64,000 bases of DNA from Marinobacter sp. HL-58 (GCF_001314605.1 NZ_LIHP01000010.1:124001-188000), one strand, 5' to 3'. Counted from the stretch's first letter, positions 44,497 to 54,382 are shown. Made by a program: numbers and translations. Notes: generated by a model not told the origin, from the sequence alone.

Positions 44497-45477
44497 TCAG
44501 GAACCAACCTTCAAGACAATCTTCCCGGTAGCCGTCCGCCCGGTCAGCGCACCGAGCGCCTTTTCGTAATCCTCGAAGTCATAGACCTCGCTGATTCGCG
44601 GGTTGATCTTGCCCTCGGCGAACAGCTTCAGCAGCTCCATCATGTTCTGGGCGCTGGTCTGCGGCTCGCGTTGGGTGAAGCTGCCCCAGAACACACCGAC
44701 CACAGAACAGCCCTTAAGCAGAGTCAGGTTTGCCGGGATTTTCGGAATGTCGCCGGCGGCGAAGCCGATGATCAGGTGGCGGCCGTTCCAGGCCATGGCC
44801 CGCAGGGCCTGTTCGGTGAAGTCGCCACCGACCGGGTCGTAGATCACATCCACGCCCTTGCTGTTGGTCAGGCGCTTTACCGCATCTTTCAGGGGTTCTT
44901 CGGTGTAGTTGATCAGCTCATCGGCGCCGGCTTCTTTCGCTACCGCCAGCTTCTCCGACGTGCTGGCCGCCGCGATCACGTGGGCGCCCATGGCCTTGCC
45001 CAGCTCCACGGTTGCCAGGCCAACGCCGCCGCTGGCACCCAGCACCAGCAGGGTTTCGCCCGGCTGGATGTTGGCCCGCTGCTTGAGCGCGTAATAGGAA
45101 GTGCCGTACACCATGGAGAAAGCCGCCGCCTTCTCGTCAGACATGGATTCCGGGATCGGCAGGATGTTCTGTTCGGGAACCACCACTTCCTCGGCAAAGG
45201 CACCGTATCCGGTGAGGCCGGCCACCCGGTCGCCCGGCTTGAAGCGGGTCACTTTCTCGCCCACTTCGATCACCTCACCGGCCATCTCGCCACCCGGTGA
45301 GAAGGGCATGGTGGGTTTTAGCTGGTATTTGCCCTCGATGATCAGGGTATCCGGGAAGTTGAGGCCGGCAGCCTTGACCCGGACTTTGACGCCGTGGCCT
45401 TTCACCACCGGGCGGGCGACATCTTCGATGACCAGCTTGTCCGCAGGGCCATATTCCTTGCAGAGAATCGCTTTCAT
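44497..45477 (-). CDS. NADPH:quinone oxidoreductase-type zinc-independent MDR
   Basis: 326 residues from ATG 45477 (MKAILCKEYGPADKLVIEDV). GroES-like N-domain with AAGLNFPDTLIIEG and FSPGGEMAGEVIEVGEKV, and a Rossmann domain with LVLGASGGVGLATVELGKAMG; no zinc ligands. It reduces quinones or enoyl compounds with NADPH. Convergent with the atu operon across element 8; a link to terpene use is possible but not shown. Confidence 0.9.
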   Translation of the reverse strand: MKAILCKEYGPADKLVIEDVARPVVKGHGVKVRVKAAGLNFPDTLIIEGKYQLKPTMPFSPGGEMAGEVIEVGEKVTRFKPGDRVAGLTGYGAFAEEVVVPEQNILPIPESMSDEKAAAFSMVYGTSYYALKQRANIQPGETLLVLGASGGVGLATVELGKAMGAHVIAAASTSEKLAVAKEAGADELINYTEEPLKDAVKRLTNSKGVDVIYDPVGGDFTEQALRAMAWNGRHLIIGFAAGDIPKIPANLTLLKGCSVVGVFWGSFTQREPQTSAQNMMELLKLFAEGKINPRISEVYDFEDYEKALGALTGRTATGKIVLKVGS

Positions 45478-45616
45478 TATGTGACTCCGTTTATCGACGG
45501 TCGATACAGGATGACTGCAGTTGATGGTTATCAACCTAAACAGAGTCGTGTCATGAAGCAAATAAAGAAATCTTATCCCAATGCATAAATCAGGCTTATG
45601 TAACCATGTTTACCCG

Positions 45617-46183
45617 TTACAGCATGGTACTGACATATATCATCGCACCCACCAGGCCCAGCGCCGCCACAATGAGCCCGATACGAATGCCCCCGGGAAT
45701 AACATCCGGCCGGTTACGGCTTCTGCTCACACCATCGTGGCTTACCACCCGCCCGTCCTGGCTGGAATCCCGAATCAGCCTGATCATTTCCTCACACTGA
45801 TTGCGGTTGAACTCTGAAGGGATGAACGCCTCCATCCCGTTATTGTCCAGAAATCGATTCACATCCGACGACAGAGGCACATACTTCATGGACCAGTTGG
45901 TAAAACTCCTGGCCGTGATCGGTTCCTCCAAAAGCGTGATCACGTTTCGATGACGCTTGTCCCTGGAAATACGCTCATACAACTTGTGAACCGCCTCTTC
46001 GTCGCCTTCCAGGTACTGAAAAAACCGGTTATCGCCGTAGTACAGTCCTCCCACGATCTCGTCTTTGGCGTTATTACGGCGGGACTCCATCAGAATCCGG
46101 GCGACGTTGGGCTCGACACCCTTCTCCACGGGCTTGGCCTCAAAGGTGGCTTCACTGGCATAAGCCAGACGCATCAGGGACAT
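45617..46183 (-). CDS. BLUF blue-light sensor with C-terminal membrane anchor
   Basis: 188 residues from ATG 46183 (GGAG eight bases upstream; the ATG at 46192 has only a three-base spacer). BLUF fold about 1-105 with the full photochemical set: Tyr8 (RLAYASE), Asn38 (SRRNNAKD), Gln56 (NRFFQYLEG), Trp97 and Met99 (NWSMKY). After a polar linker, residues ~166-188 (IRIGLIVAALGLVGAMIYVS) form one membrane helix at the very end. No enzymatic output domain. Monocistronic; divergent from the TRIC gene with a 230 bp gap. Confidence 0.87.
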   Translation of the reverse strand: MSLMRLAYASEATFEAKPVEKGVEPNVARILMESRRNNAKDEIVGGLYYGDNRFFQYLEGDEEAVHKLYERISRDKRHRNVITLLEEPITARSFTNWSMKYVPLSSDVNRFLDNNGMEAFIPSEFNRNQCEEMIRLIRDSSQDGRVVSHDGVSRSRNRPDVIPGGIRIGLIVAALGLVGAMIYVSTML

Positions 46184-46413
46184 AGCATTCACTCCGTACT
46201 ACGGGAAACGGTTAAGGTGAACCTCAAATACGCCTGAAACGCCGTAGATGGATCACAGACCTGTGTATGCCCCTGCTCCGGGAACCTCTCTGCCCGTCGA
46301 CAAAATGCTACATTGATACACCTTCCCCGGGATGAAACCGGTGCTGTTTTCGGCTATTCTGCGCGCACTGTAACCGGGCCAGCCCCTTCCTTGGATTCCC
46401 TTCAGGGCCAGAT

Positions 46414-47031
46414 ATGTTCGATATTATCTACCTGCTTGAAATGATCGGTGTGGTTGCGTTTGCGATCTCCGGCATGATTGTGGCGCGATCCAAGAATATG
46501 GATCCGGTGGGTATTTTCACCATTGGTTTCGTGACCGCCCTTGGTGGCGGTACCCTGCGCGATCTGATCATGGACAACCATCCGCTCTACTGGATCAAGC
46601 ACCAGGAGCAGCCAATCCTGATACTGGCTATCGCGGTTGTTTACAGCTATTGGCACCGGGCCGAACGCATTCGCGCCTCGCGAATTGTGTTCCCGGATGC
46701 TATCGGCCTGGGTATTTTCTCCATCCTCGGCGCCCAGCTGGCCCTGGATCTTGGCCATTCATGGTTTATCGCCTCCCTGCTTGGCGTGATGACGGGCACC
46801 TTTGGCGGCGCTCTGCGGGACACCCTGTGCAATGAAGTGCCCTATATTTTCCGCAAGGACCATATCTACGCGTCCATATCGTTCGCAGGATGCTGGCTCT
46901 ACTTCGTATGCCAGTGGCTACTGGAAAACGAGACCCTGGCCCTGACCATCGGGCTGCTGTTTATCGTGATCATCCGTATGCTGGCGGTCCGCTTTGATAT
47001 ACGCCTGCAGCGGCCCCGGCAACATGGCTGA
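46414..47031 (+). CDS. TRIC-family cation channel (YadS/UPF0126)
   Basis: 205 residues, seven membrane helices in two repeated halves. The two hallmark glycine motifs are present: TALGGGTLRDLI and GTFGGALRDTLCNE. Bacterial TRIC proteins form trimeric monovalent-cation channels. Ends MLAVRFDIRLQ. Monocistronic, 130 bp before the purine permease. Confidence 0.92.
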   Translation: MFDIIYLLEMIGVVAFAISGMIVARSKNMDPVGIFTIGFVTALGGGTLRDLIMDNHPLYWIKHQEQPILILAIAVVYSYWHRAERIRASRIVFPDAIGLGIFSILGAQLALDLGHSWFIASLLGVMTGTFGGALRDTLCNEVPYIFRKDHIYASISFAGCWLYFVCQWLLENETLALTIGLLFIVIIRMLAVRFDIRLQRPRQHG

Positions 47032-47161
47032 ACACGCCACCGATTAACAATCATCCCTTGGCGTTTGCAGCTTCAGCCGGTAACATTGCCGTTTTTTTAC
47101 GCAACTCCTGAACCCGATTCATTCAATCCCCATTCAGCATCCTGTGAGGCAGGCACCCGTC

Positions 47162-48460
47162 ATGCTCGAACGACTATTCAAGCTCCAGTCCCATGGCACC
47201 ACCGTTCGTAGAGAGGTGATTGCGGGCTTTACCACCTTCCTGACCATGGCTTACATCATCGTGGTCAATCCCAGCATTCTCTCGGAAACCGGTATGGATT
47301 TCGGTGCCGTGTTCGTTGCCACCTGCCTGGCAGCCACCATCGGCACGCTGATCATGGGTTTGTGGGCCAATTACCCCATCGCCCTGGCCCCGGGTATGGG
47401 CCTGAACGCCTTCTTCTCGTTCACTGTTGTCGGCAGCATGGGGTATAGCTGGCAGGTCGCCCTCGGGGCGGTTTTCATTTCCGGTTTCATCTTTTTCCTG
47501 CTGAGTATCTTCAAGATCAGGGAATGGATCATCAACAGTATCCCGCTGTCCCTGCGCTACGGCATTTCCGCCGGCATCGGGTTTTTCCTGGCACTGATCG
47601 CCCTGAAAAATGCCGGCATCGTTGTTGATAACCCCGCCACCCTGGTTGGCCTCGGCGATATCAAGGTGGCGGAAAGCCTGCTGTTCTTCGGGGGTTTCGT
47701 ACTGATCTGCGCCCTGTCGTTCCGCCAGATCACCGGTGCGGTCATGATAGGCATCATTGCCGTGACGGCCGCTGCGATGGCGCTGGGCATGGTGGAGTAC
47801 GAGGGCTTTGCTTCCGCGCCACCGAGCCTGGCGCCCACCTTCATGCAGCTGGATCTGGCCGGCGCACTGAACGTAGGCATGATCAGCGTGATTTTCGCTT
47901 TCCTGTTCGTGGACCTGTTTGACACCTCCGGCACCCTGATCGGCGCTGCCCAGCGCGGTGGCCTGCTGGACAAGGATGGCAAACTACCGCGGCTGGGGCG
48001 GGCACTGATGTCCGATTCCGTAGCCACCATGTCTGGCGCCGCCCTGGGCACCTCCACCACCACCAGCTATATCGAATCCACCGCCGGCATTACCGCAGGC
48101 GGCCGCACCGGCCTGACAGCGGTTGTGGTCGCAGTGCTGTTTCTGGCCTGCCTGCTGCTGTCTCCCATTGCCAGTATCATTCCGGCCTATGCAACAGCAC
48201 CCGCCCTGCTTTATGTTGCTGTTCTGATGGCCAGTGGCCTCAAACTGATTGACTGGGACGACGTAACCGAAGCGGCTCCGGCAGTAGTAACCGCCCTGAT
48301 GATGCCACTGACCTTTTCCATCGCCAACGGCATCGCCCTCGGATTTATCACCTACGCTGTCCTGAAAGCACTCAGCGGCCGCTGGACGGAACTGAATGCC
48401 AGTGTCGCGATCATTGCCATCGTCTTCATTCTGAAATTCACTTTCCTGGACGCAGCGTAA
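47162..48460 (+). CDS. NCS2 purine permease (AzgA/PbuG type)
   Basis: 432 residues from ATG 47162; a GTG at 47144 would add six residues. 12-14 membrane helices. Signatures: GFTTFLTMAYIIVVNP, YPIALAPGMGLNAFFSF, FVDLFDTSGTLIGAAQRGGL, SGAALGTSTTTSYIESTAGI. Imports adenine, guanine or hypoxanthine with protons. It is followed by apt after 27 bp, which suggests purine salvage as the shared task. Confidence 0.93.
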   Translation: MLERLFKLQSHGTTVRREVIAGFTTFLTMAYIIVVNPSILSETGMDFGAVFVATCLAATIGTLIMGLWANYPIALAPGMGLNAFFSFTVVGSMGYSWQVALGAVFISGFIFFLLSIFKIREWIINSIPLSLRYGISAGIGFFLALIALKNAGIVVDNPATLVGLGDIKVAESLLFFGGFVLICALSFRQITGAVMIGIIAVTAAAMALGMVEYEGFASAPPSLAPTFMQLDLAGALNVGMISVIFAFLFVDLFDTSGTLIGAAQRGGLLDKDGKLPRLGRALMSDSVATMSGAALGTSTTTSYIESTAGITAGGRTGLTAVVVAVLFLACLLLSPIASIIPAYATAPALLYVAVLMASGLKLIDWDDVTEAAPAVVTALMMPLTFSIANGIALGFITYAVLKALSGRWTELNASVAIIAIVFILKFTFLDAA

Positions 48461-48470
48461 GCTGCGTTTT
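48450..48470 (+). terminator. Hairpin over the permease stop codon
   Basis: ACGCAGC (48450-48456), loop GTAA, GCTGCGT (48461-48467), then TTT. The TAA stop lies in the loop and stem edge. It may partly end transcription between the permease and apt, so apt could be made at a lower level or from its own promoter. Confidence 0.5.
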
Positions 48471-48487
48471 CAGAGCCCGGATACGCT

Positions 48488-49030
48488 ATGGACTACTTTG
48501 CAGAAAGCATCAAGAAAGCCATTCGCACGGTGCCTGACTGGCCCAAGCCAGGAGTCGCCTTTCGCGATATCACCACCGTGCTTCAGGACCGCACCGCGTT
48601 CCGCAAGCTCATTGATGCCTTTGTTCACCGCTACCACGGCCACAAGATTGATGCCGTTGCTGCGGTAGATGCCCGTGGTTTCATCATCGGTTCGGCGCTG
48701 GCCTACGAACTGAATGCGTCACTGGTGCTGGTGCGCAAGAAGGGCAAGCTGCCGTTCGACACACTGGTGGAAGATTACGAGCTGGAATACGGCACCGCTT
48801 CGGTGGAACTGCACAAAGATGCCTTCAAACCCGGTGACAACGTGGTGCTGGTGGATGACCTGATCGCCACTGGCGGCACCATGCTGGCCGCATCGCGCCT
48901 GATTCGTCGCATTGGCGCAGAGATCGTGGAGGTTGCCGCGATGATCGACCTTCCGGACCTCGGCGGCTCACGCAAGCTGCAGGAAGAAGGGCTGAAGGTT
49001 TATACTGTGTGCTCATTCGAGGGTGACTAG
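48488..49030 (+). CDS. apt: Adenine phosphoribosyltransferase
   Basis: 180 residues; makes AMP from adenine and PRPP. N-terminal [23 protein letters not shown], hood [15 protein letters not shown], and the PRPP loop [17 protein letters not shown]. Full length. Downstream of the purine permease, separated by a small hairpin. Confidence 0.96.
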   Translation: MDYFAESIKKAIRTVPDWPKPGVAFRDITTVLQDRTAFRKLIDAFVHRYHGHKIDAVAAVDARGFIIGSALAYELNASLVLVRKKGKLPFDTLVEDYELEYGTASVELHKDAFKPGDNVVLVDDLIATGGTMLAASRLIRRIGAEIVEVAAMIDLPDLGGSRKLQEEGLKVYTVCSFEGD

Positions 49031-49050
49031 AGAGCCGCATTGGCGGCTCT
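49031..49050 (+). terminator. Hairpin after apt
   Basis: AGAGCCGC, loop ATTG, GCGGCTCT: perfect 8 bp stem right after the apt stop. No T-run follows, so termination may be weak. Confidence 0.45.
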
Positions 49051-49069
49051 GTTCAATAAGGGAGCGGCC

Positions 49070-49732
49070 ATGCCTGATTATCAGCACCACTGGAAAGACG
49101 GGACACCGGTACATCTGCCATTGGGCAAGATTGTCTGCATCGGCCGCAACTATGCCGAGCACGCGAGGGAATTGAACAATCCGGTGCCGGATGAGCCTCT
49201 GCTGTTTATCAAGCCGGCAACCTCCGCCGTACACATTACCCGCCCCCTGGATTTTCCCCGTGACCGCGGCGCGGTTCACTTCGAGGCGGAACTGGCCGTG
49301 CTGATTGGCCGGCCACTGACCAATGCCTCCGCCAGCGAGGTGGAAGGTGCCATTCTTGGCTACGGCCTGGCCCTGGACCTGACACTTCGGGATCTACAGG
49401 CGCAACTCAAGGAGAAAGGCCATCCCTGGGAACGTGCAAAAGCCTTTGACGGCGCCTGCCCGCTGTCCCCCTTCGTATCCGTAGACCGCCTCCGCCGCGA
49501 CCACCTTACCTTCACCCTGGACATCAATCGTGAGCGCCAGCAGACCGGCGATACCCGGGAAATGCTGAACCCGATCGTGCCATTGATCGTACACATGAGC
49601 AGCCAGTTCACTCTGATGCCCGGCGATGTCGTTCTTACCGGTACACCCAAGGGTGTCGGGCCGCTGGAATCAGGGCAGATATTATCCCTGGAACTGGAAG
49701 ACGCCTTGTTTGTAGAGACCACCGTGCTCTAG
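49070..49732 (+). CDS. FAH-family hydrolase/tautomerase (FAHD1/YcgM-like)
   Basis: 220 residues from ATG 49070, preceded by GGGAGCGGCC. KIVCIGRNYAEHARELNNPVP and LLFIKPATSAV are the family opening; metal ligands come from FEAELAVLIG and GYGLALDLTLRDLQ. The C-terminal VVLTGTPKGVGPLESGQ is diagnostic. Members act as acylpyruvate hydrolases or oxaloacetate decarboxylase/tautomerases; which one applies here cannot be told. Confidence 0.9.
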   Translation: MPDYQHHWKDGTPVHLPLGKIVCIGRNYAEHARELNNPVPDEPLLFIKPATSAVHITRPLDFPRDRGAVHFEAELAVLIGRPLTNASASEVEGAILGYGLALDLTLRDLQAQLKEKGHPWERAKAFDGACPLSPFVSVDRLRRDHLTFTLDINRERQQTGDTREMLNPIVPLIVHMSSQFTLMPGDVVLTGTPKGVGPLESGQILSLELEDALFVETTVL

Positions 49733-49794
49733 TGTGGTGACACGAGACTGGGCTCAACGCCAGGTCCATTGGCTTTTCAGGACGACTATCAGGC

Positions 49795-51111
49795 ATGGCA
49801 AAGAAACCGGTTACGACCCGTAGCGGACGATTCTTCAGACTGGCAGGCATGACGGCTTCTGTAGCGGGCCAATATGCCGGCCAACGTGCCCGCCGGATAT
49901 TCCGCAGCGAGGAAGACAACGAAGGCGCCCGTTCGGAAAGCTACACCCGTATGGCAGACCAGATCGTCGATACCCTGGGTGAGCTGAAGGGCGCGGTGAT
50001 GAAGGTGGGCCAGATTGCCTCCCAGACCCAGGACTTCCTGCCCCGGGAGTTCTCCGATGCGCTGCAGCGGCTGCAGAAAGAAGCCCCGCCCATGCCCTTC
50101 GAGGTCATTGTGGGCCAGGTGGAGAACGAGCTTGGCAAGCCGGTGTCGGAACTGTTCGAGTACCTGCAGGAAACACCCTACGCCGCTGCCTCCATCGGCC
50201 AGGTTCACCGGGCCCGCCTTCATGACGGAACGGACGTTATCATCAAGGTGCAGTACCCGGGCGTGGACGAATCCTGCGACAGCGACCTGAAACAATTGCG
50301 GCTGGCCCTGAAACTGGGTGGCCTGCTGAAAATGCCCAAGGAACATGTGGACCAGTTGTTCGGCGAGATCCGGGTCAGGCTCAAGGAAGAGCTGGACTAC
50401 GAGAACGAAGCCCGCAACCTGGAAGAATTCCAGGCCTTTCACGCCAAGGACGACTGGATCGTTATCCCGAAGGTATTCGGGAGCCATTCCTCACGGCGGG
50501 TACTGACCATGGAACTGGTGGAGGGGGATCACATCAGTGAGGTGACACCGGAAAGGTACAGCCAGGACACCATAAACCTGATCGGCCACCGCATCTTCAC
50601 CATGATGGCGGACCAGCTGTTCCGCTTCCAGTGCATCCACGGCGACCCCCACGCCGGCAACTTCGCCTATCGCCCGGACGGCACCATTATCCTGTATGAC
50701 TTTGGCTGCGTAAAAAAACTGAAGCCGGAGATTGTGGAATCCTACCGCAAGGCCCTGATATCCGCCCTGGAAGAGGACTACGCCGCGCTGGACCAGCACC
50801 TGATCGCACTCGGCGCCCGGGTGGAATCCCAGCCGGCCGTGGACGAAGCCTATTACGCCATGTGGCGGGATATCCTGATCCAGCCTTTCGAGGGCGACAC
50901 CCCCTACGATTTTGCCCGGTCCGAACTTCACAAGGACGTCGCCGCCAAGACCACCACGGTGTTCAAGTACCTGGACTACTTCAAGCCGCCGGTAGAGAGC
51001 ATTTTCATCGACCGCATGATCGCCGGGCATTACTGGATGATGAAGCGGCTGGGGGTGCAGGCGGCGTTTCGGGACGAGCTGGAGACCTATCTCCGGAATG
51101 CGTCGGACTGA
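49795..51111 (+). CDS. ABC1/UbiB-like atypical kinase
   Basis: 438 residues. The KxGQ motif occurs as MKVGQIASQ (about 65), the Ala-rich loop is AAASIGQVHRA, EELDYENEARNLEEF is the conserved helix, and the catalytic loop is IHGDPHAGNF with the YDFGCVK metal motif. No C-terminal membrane helix of the UbiB type is seen, so it is an ABC1-domain protein rather than UbiB itself. Likely acts in quinone or lipid biology. Confidence 0.88.
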   Translation: MAKKPVTTRSGRFFRLAGMTASVAGQYAGQRARRIFRSEEDNEGARSESYTRMADQIVDTLGELKGAVMKVGQIASQTQDFLPREFSDALQRLQKEAPPMPFEVIVGQVENELGKPVSELFEYLQETPYAAASIGQVHRARLHDGTDVIIKVQYPGVDESCDSDLKQLRLALKLGGLLKMPKEHVDQLFGEIRVRLKEELDYENEARNLEEFQAFHAKDDWIVIPKVFGSHSSRRVLTMELVEGDHISEVTPERYSQDTINLIGHRIFTMMADQLFRFQCIHGDPHAGNFAYRPDGTIILYDFGCVKKLKPEIVESYRKALISALEEDYAALDQHLIALGARVESQPAVDEAYYAMWRDILIQPFEGDTPYDFARSELHKDVAAKTTTVFKYLDYFKPPVESIFIDRMIAGHYWMMKRLGVQAAFRDELETYLRNASD

Positions 51112-51150
51112 CCCTCGTTTCCGTGCAGCCCGACGATCCGAACGAAATAA

Positions 51151-51558
51151 CTACTCGGGTTTCTGTTTCAGCAAATCCCGGATCTCCATCAACAACTGCT
51201 CCTGTGCCGATGGCGCAGGCGGGGCCGCCGGGGTTTCCGCTTCCTTCTTACGCATGCTGTTCAGGGCCCTGACGGCGATGAACACGGCAAAGGCGACGAT
51301 CAGGAAATCAAACACCGCCTGGATAAACATTCCATAGCGGAGAGTGACCGCTTCGACGCCCTCTTCGGCGGCTTTGAGGGTAACAACGAGATTGGAGAAG
51401 TCGACACCACCGATGAGTAAACCGATGGGTGGCATCATGACGTCAGCGACAAATGACGAAACGATTTTGCCGAATGCGACACCAATGATGATGCCCACCG
51501 CCATGTCCACGACGTTGCCCTTGACAGCAAATTCCTTGAATTCCTTTACGATGCTCAT
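51151..51558 (-). CDS. mscL: Large-conductance mechanosensitive channel
   Basis: 135 residues from ATG 51558; the frame extends upstream but [22 protein letters not shown] is the canonical MscL start. TM1 contains [21 protein letters not shown]2 is [16 protein letters not shown]. The C-terminal helix follows a Pro/Ala linker. Opens on membrane tension to release solutes at low osmolarity. Confidence 0.96.
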   Translation of the reverse strand: MSIVKEFKEFAVKGNVVDMAVGIIIGVAFGKIVSSFVADVMMPPIGLLIGGVDFSNLVVTLKAAEEGVEAVTLRYGMFIQAVFDFLIVAFAVFIAVRALNSMRKKEAETPAAPPAPSAQEQLLMEIRDLLKQKPE

Positions 51559-51697
51559 CGCACATAACTCCTTGTATGCCAGACCCGGTTGGCCCCGAAA
51601 ACAGCGGAGGGCGCACCCACTTGAACGCCATTCAATTGTAGCGGAGTTTTCGGAATATACTGCCAGATAACGATGAAAAAACATCTTGGATGCGGGT

Positions 51698-52390
51698 TCA
51701 GGACCGATGGCGCGCGAACCGTTCAGCGGCCCACTCGGCAACCCCCTCGCAGGCCCCCTTGCGAATCACCCTGGCCCGGGAAAGGCTGGCAGGCTCTCCG
51801 GGGTCAATCACCGTCACCGGCACATCAACATCCACCAGGTCCACCAACCCTGCGGCGGGATAGACCTGAAGCGACGTACCCACAATCAGCAGATGATCCG
51901 CCGTGGGCACAATCTCCGCAGCGGCCTCGATCATCGGCACTTCCTCGCCAAACCAGACAATATGAGGCCGCAGCTGGGCGCCGCGTTCGCAGGTATCGCC
52001 GGGATTGATATCCCTGAAGCCTATGTCGTAGACCAGTTCCGGATGCCGGGAACTGCGGGCCTTGGTGAGTTCGCCGTGGAGGTGGATCACGTCGCTTGAG
52101 CCGCCACGCTCATGCAGATTGTCCACGTTCTGGGTGATGATGGTCACGCGGTAATGCTGTTCCAGCTTCGCCAGCAGACGGTGGGCTTCATTCGGCTGTG
52201 CCGATTCCAGCTGGCGTCGGCGCTCGTTGTAGAACCGCAGCACCAGCTCCTGGTTTCTGGCGAAAGCCTCCGGTGTGGCGACATCGTAAACGCTGTGCTG
52301 TTCCCACAGGCCGCCGTTGTCGCGGAAGGTTGAGAGGCCACTTTCGGCGCTCATACCGGCTCCGGTGAGTACCACGATGTGATCTTTCAT
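51698..52390 (-). CDS. NAD-dependent sirtuin deacylase (CobB-like)
   Basis: 230 residues. [23 protein letters not shown] binds [15 protein letters not shown] contains the catalytic region, HLHGEL carries the active His, and [13 protein letters not shown] follows. The zinc ribbon seems lost: where CobB has paired Cys, this protein reads [10 protein letters not shown] and [10 protein letters not shown], with one Cys. It also has the Ala/Tyr/Arg-type pocket residues not clearly conserved, so acyl preference is open. Confidence 0.9.
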   Translation of the reverse strand: MKDHIVVLTGAGMSAESGLSTFRDNGGLWEQHSVYDVATPEAFARNQELVLRFYNERRRQLESAQPNEAHRLLAKLEQHYRVTIITQNVDNLHERGGSSDVIHLHGELTKARSSRHPELVYDIGFRDINPGDTCERGAQLRPHIVWFGEEVPMIEAAAEIVPTADHLLIVGTSLQVYPAAGLVDLVDVDVPVTVIDPGEPASLSRARVIRKGACEGVAEWAAERFARHRS

Positions 52391-52430
52391 AGGGCAACGC
52401 TTTCTTCAGGTGTATGACTCTGTGGGCTGG

Positions 52431-52937
52431 TCAGAACCAGAGCTTTTCCGGCCTGCGCCGTTTTTCGATTCTGAGCCCGTGTTTCTCAAGGATAGCAACC
52501 AGTTCCTCGGTGTCATCCATATTGAGAAAGGGTGCCAGGGAAATTTCTTCCCCACGGAACTGCAGGTGCAGCTTGGGAGGCGTCCAGGGATGGCGGGGCA
52601 CGTCCTGCCATACCCGGGTATACTGGCGGGGCAGCTCCCACTCGCTTTCCTTGCGGATCATGCCTTTTTCGAGACGGATCAGGTCCGGGGCAAAGGTAAG
52701 CACCTCCCGTTTCTGGCATTTGCGTGAGGTGTAATAGAAGGCGGCGGCCAGGGCCGTCAGCTCAAGCCCGGCGAACGGCAACACCGGCCATGCCCCGATC
52801 AGGAGCATGCCGATGGAAATTGCCAGGGAAAGACACAGGGCTGCCAGCCAGATGCGGATATTGCCCTTCCAGCTCATGGAGCGGTTGGGGGTCAGGAGAA
52901 AACTGTCACCTTCACATTCGGAAAGCTTTTCCACCAT
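52431..52937 (-). CDS. DUF2244 membrane protein
   Basis: 168 residues with two helices (WLAALCLSLAISIGMLLIG and LPFAGLELTALAAAFYYTS) and a C-terminal cytoplasmic beta-rich part ending in a basic tail. Matches the DUF2244 pattern; function unknown. Lies between the sirtuin and D-2-hydroxyglutarate dehydrogenase genes on the same strand, with 40 bp gaps either side. Confidence 0.82.
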   Translation of the reverse strand: MVEKLSECEGDSFLLTPNRSMSWKGNIRIWLAALCLSLAISIGMLLIGAWPVLPFAGLELTALAAAFYYTSRKCQKREVLTFAPDLIRLEKGMIRKESEWELPRQYTRVWQDVPRHPWTPPKLHLQFRGEEISLAPFLNMDDTEELVAILEKHGLRIEKRRRPEKLWF

Positions 52938-52978
52938 GTCGGTTGCTCCCGGGAACCACCCGCACCTCTCGAGCCCTT

Positions 52979-54382
52979 TCAGTCAAATATCTTGCCGGGG
53001 TTCATCACCCGGTTGGGATCGAAGACCTGTTTGATGCCTCTCAGATAGGCAATTTCAGCTGCGCTGCGGGTGTACTCCAGATACGGCTTCTTGGTCATGC
53101 CAACGCCATGTTCGGCCGATACGCTGCCCTCATAGCGTTGGACAATCTCGAAAACCCACTTGTTCACCTTTTGGCATTTCTCAAAGAAATCCTCTTTCGC
53201 CATGTCTTCCGGCTTGAGGATATTCAGGTGCAGATTGCCGTCGCCAATGTGACCAAACCAGATAATCTCGAAATCCGGATAGTGCTCGATCACCACCGCG
53301 TCGATTTCCTGCAGGAATCCCGGCACCTTGGAAACCACCACAGAGATATCGTTCTTATACGGCGTCCGTGGCGCAATGGACTCGGAGATACGTTCACGCA
53401 GTTGCCACAGGTTGTTCGCCTGGGTTTCACTCTGGCTGATCACGCCATCGAGTACCCATCCGTTCTCCACGCACTGTTCGAACAGGGTCATGGCATCGTC
53501 CATCACCTGGTCGGACACGGCTTCGAACTCCAGCAACGCATAGTATGGCGCTTCCGTCTCAAACGGCGCCTGCACCTGGCCGTGGGCCAGCACATGCCCC
53601 ATGGCCTGATGGGAGAAGAACTCGTAGGCGGTGAGATCGATCTGTTTCTGGAAGGTCTGCAGCACATCCATGGTGTTGGTCAGGTCATTCAGGCCCAGCA
53701 CCAGCACGGTCAGGTTGTCCGGCTTGCGGGACAGCTTCATGGTCGCTTCGGTGATGAAACCGAGTGTGCCTTCCGCACCGATAAACAGATGCCGCAGGTC
53801 GTAACCGGTGTTGTTCTTTTCCAGATCCTTGTTCAGATCAAGAATATCCCCCTTGCCGGTAACCACTTTCAGGCCGGCAACCCAGTCACGGCTCATGCCG
53901 TAGCGGATCACCTTGATGCCGCCCGCGTTGGTGGACAGGTTGCCTCCCAACTGGCTGGAACCCGCCGATGCGAAATCCACCGGGTAATACAGGCCGTTTT
54001 CCTCGGCAAAATTCTGCAGCTGTTCGGTAACCACGCCGGCCTGGCACCGCACGGTGCGGTCACTGGCGCTGAACTCCAGGATCTGGTTCATATTGTCGAA
54101 GGCGACAACGACCTCGCCATTGGCGGCCACGGCACCGGCGCTCAGACCTGTGCGGCCACCGGAAGGCACCAGAGCCACCTGGTTCTCGTTGGCGAACTTC
54201 ACCAGTGCCTGCACCTGCTCCGTGGTTTTGGGCAGAACAATGGCCATCGGCTTTGGTGGGTAAATCTTTGTCCAGTCCTTGCCGTAGTTTTCCAGGTCGG
54301 CCGGGTCAGTCAGCACTTTTCCGGGGGTCTGGCCCGCTTCCATCAGGGCCTTGAGGGAGGCAACAATCTGTTCAGGGTTCAT
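52979..54382 (-). CDS. FAD-linked D-2-hydroxyglutarate dehydrogenase
   Basis: 467 residues. The N-terminal PCMH FAD domain has VPSGGRTGLSAGAV and GGNLSTNAGGIKVIRYG. The C-terminal half has WFGHIGDGNLHLNI and SAEHGVGMTKK with metal and substrate His. SerA produces D-2-hydroxyglutarate as a by-product and this enzyme reoxidises it; divergent pairing with serA (180 bp) supports that over a glycolate or lactate dehydrogenase. The same pair occurs in Pseudomonas (PA0316-PA0317). Confidence 0.88.
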   Translation of the reverse strand: MNPEQIVASLKALMEAGQTPGKVLTDPADLENYGKDWTKIYPPKPMAIVLPKTTEQVQALVKFANENQVALVPSGGRTGLSAGAVAANGEVVVAFDNMNQILEFSASDRTVRCQAGVVTEQLQNFAEENGLYYPVDFASAGSSQLGGNLSTNAGGIKVIRYGMSRDWVAGLKVVTGKGDILDLNKDLEKNNTGYDLRHLFIGAEGTLGFITEATMKLSRKPDNLTVLVLGLNDLTNTMDVLQTFQKQIDLTAYEFFSHQAMGHVLAHGQVQAPFETEAPYYALLEFEAVSDQVMDDAMTLFEQCVENGWVLDGVISQSETQANNLWQLRERISESIAPRTPYKNDISVVVSKVPGFLQEIDAVVIEHYPDFEIIWFGHIGDGNLHLNILKPEDMAKEDFFEKCQKVNKWVFEIVQRYEGSVSAEHGVGMTKKPYLEYTRSAAEIAYLRGIKQVFDPNRVMNPGKIFD

